In this document: one piece after another, positions 5,801 through 5,834 of the stretch
How positions within the stretch are numbered: position 1 is the stretch's first letter
Layout: every line of letters starts with the position of its first letter
Origin: Chloroflexota bacterium
GTDB taxonomy: Bacteria; Chloroflexota; Dehalococcoidia; UBA3495
Direction of reading: 5' to 3'
Assembly (NCBI GenBank): GCA_002707185.1
Contig: PAMF01000063.1
Span: 16,556 to 22,389 of the forward strand
DNA: 5,834 bases
The notes under the pieces: model-generated
Databases searched by the model: none
Told to the model about the DNA's origin: nothing
The model's input: only the letters and a program-made list of their open reading frames with translations
Made by a program: the position numbers and the translations under genes

Positions 5801-5834
5801 GGAGTATACAGAAATTTCCGACTATTAATGCAAG
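2822..5834 (+). CDS. dnaE2: Error-prone DNA polymerase DnaE2-type, C-family (3' end beyond window)
   Basis: The frame from the ATG at 2822 stays open for 1004 codons to the window edge. It encodes a C-family DNA polymerase of the DnaE2 (ImuC) type, which copies past damaged bases in the SOS mutasome together with ImuB. The order is a PHP domain (about 1-200; H7-x-H9, TDH at 39-41, E66, H74, C124, H194), then palm with GRGRGSSVS (356-364) and catalytic D398 and D400 in PDIDLDF, a thumb region with HPGG (507-510), and the third catalytic Asp D551 in VKIDFLAL. Fingers follow (about 560-815) with FPESHAFAFG (742-751) and the DnaE2-like NQQPMGFYN (774-782), then a helix-hairpin-helix (about 824-873) and an OB-fold starting near 957. 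Family length is about 1050-1080, so only some 50-80 residues should be missing. The start encodes MTYAELHCHS, the normal PHP opening, though no Shine-Dalgarno sequence precedes it. It is the third gene of the operon after imuB. The replicative DnaE is less likely, given length, context and the QPMGFY motif. Confidence 0.93.
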   Translation, partial: MTYAELHCHSYYSFHEGSSSIPELLIRAKELGYPALALTDHNNLCGAMEFSEQAISLDIKPITGAEITLIDGSHLTFLAKNRQGYNNLCKLVTNSYLSGRRQEPLLDPEYIPEHSQGLILLTGCRKGSLSSLLTSDHKAEAYELLSKYIDWFGKENLFIELQQNLVLGDVKRNRQLAELGAQTGLDIVGTNNVHYHVPERHHLNDVLVSIGYNKSLEDSHIERRPNSHFHMKSSSAMYELFKSYPDAISNTIKIAEKCDFVLSKNLNYQFPDYPVPEGHSPQSYLEELCYRAAERRYGNLTNRIKDRLHQEFDLIKRHNLVGFLLIYYDVIQLAREIMINMGLSDPEIPLEERPPGRGRGSSVSMLVGYLIGLSHIDPLEFNLSLDRFLPSEMASIPDIDLDFPRNIREQLIIKVHEKYGWDHAALTGMISTYKMKGAIRDIGKSLGLPKQDVTKLAGRVTSNHAGDLKSEMLALPEFRDKLQSPVWRNLISLSEQLDGFPKYLAQHPGGMIISSSPLTDLVPVQPAAIQNRYICQWDKNSIASAGFVKIDFLALGTLSQMQETLQLIEERTGDYHDLTRINHEDPAVYNMIHKADTIGIFQVESAAQMQTVTRILPKNLTEMAYEVAAVRPGVGANNGVSQFIRRHMKQEPWDFDHPLERRSLARTLGVILFQDQVNQLAMDVAGFSPAEADLLRRAFVWRKDPSLLNLHWDKFKTGALNNGVSKDIAVKIFKKFNGQYMFPESHAFAFGVTAYHMAWLKYYYPLEFYISIFNQQPMGFYNLETLKEDAKRHGISLLNPDINYSLEKCSIKDESLLLGFMHVKGLGESTSSKIVEDRIRNGPYTTISDAMHRTKLQRQPLEMLVMSGAFDSITTHRRKALWEIGLRYRPQNSQKPLPIPVEEDIPDLPLQNDWEIMNSEYSTLGLYPSGHVMRFLRPHLPSYVMNSQSILDLSEGSLVTTAGLVIRRQRPHAKAVFVTIEDELGHIPLVIWEGVYRNFRLLMQ

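Noticed and set aside
1..5834. CRISPR array, tRNA/rRNA genes, insertion sequences or phage genes
   Set aside because: No regularly spaced repeats, no tRNA-like cloverleaf, no transposase motifs and no terminal inverted repeats were seen; nearly all of the window is explained by the listed genes.

Overview
The window is a piece of AT-rich bacterial chromosome with two divergent transcription blocks around a shared intergenic region at about 1173-1342. The gene families, the ImuB/DnaE2 sequence style and the Gram-positive-type SOS box are compatible with Chloroflexota (for example a marine SAR202 or other Dehalococcoidia lineage). This assignment rests on family resemblance recalled from memory, not on a marker search, so it is tentative.

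Left block, minus strand (1-1172): a short cobalamin-binding protein matching the small/C-terminal part of methylmalonyl-CoA mutase, then the DUF177 protein YceD, then the start of rpmF (ribosomal protein L32), cut by the window edge. yceD-rpmF is a classical bacterial pair. The B12-binding gene has no large mutase subunit in view. A small perfect hairpin lies between yceD and rpmF.

Right block, plus strand (1343-5834): an apparent three-gene DNA-damage tolerance operon. First is an ImuB-type, catalytically dead Y-family polymerase homologue with a visible beta-clamp-binding motif. Second is a small DUF6504-like protein that overlaps the end of imuB by 52 bases in another frame. Third is an error-prone DnaE2-type C-family polymerase, open for 1004 codons to the window edge, with all three catalytic aspartates. 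The usual companion imuA is absent from this position.

In front of imuB is a near-consensus LexA operator of the Gram-positive type (AGTACATATGTTCG against CGAAC-N4-GTTCG, 12 of 14), placed at the -35 position of a perfect TATAAT. The simplest reading is a LexA-controlled, ImuA-less mutasome in which ImuB brings DnaE2 to the sliding clamp. The small WW-rich protein is the least understood component. Points worth most attention are the operator, the imuB/small-gene junction (overlap or frameshifted fusion), the missing imuA, and unusual residues in normally invariant DnaE motifs.
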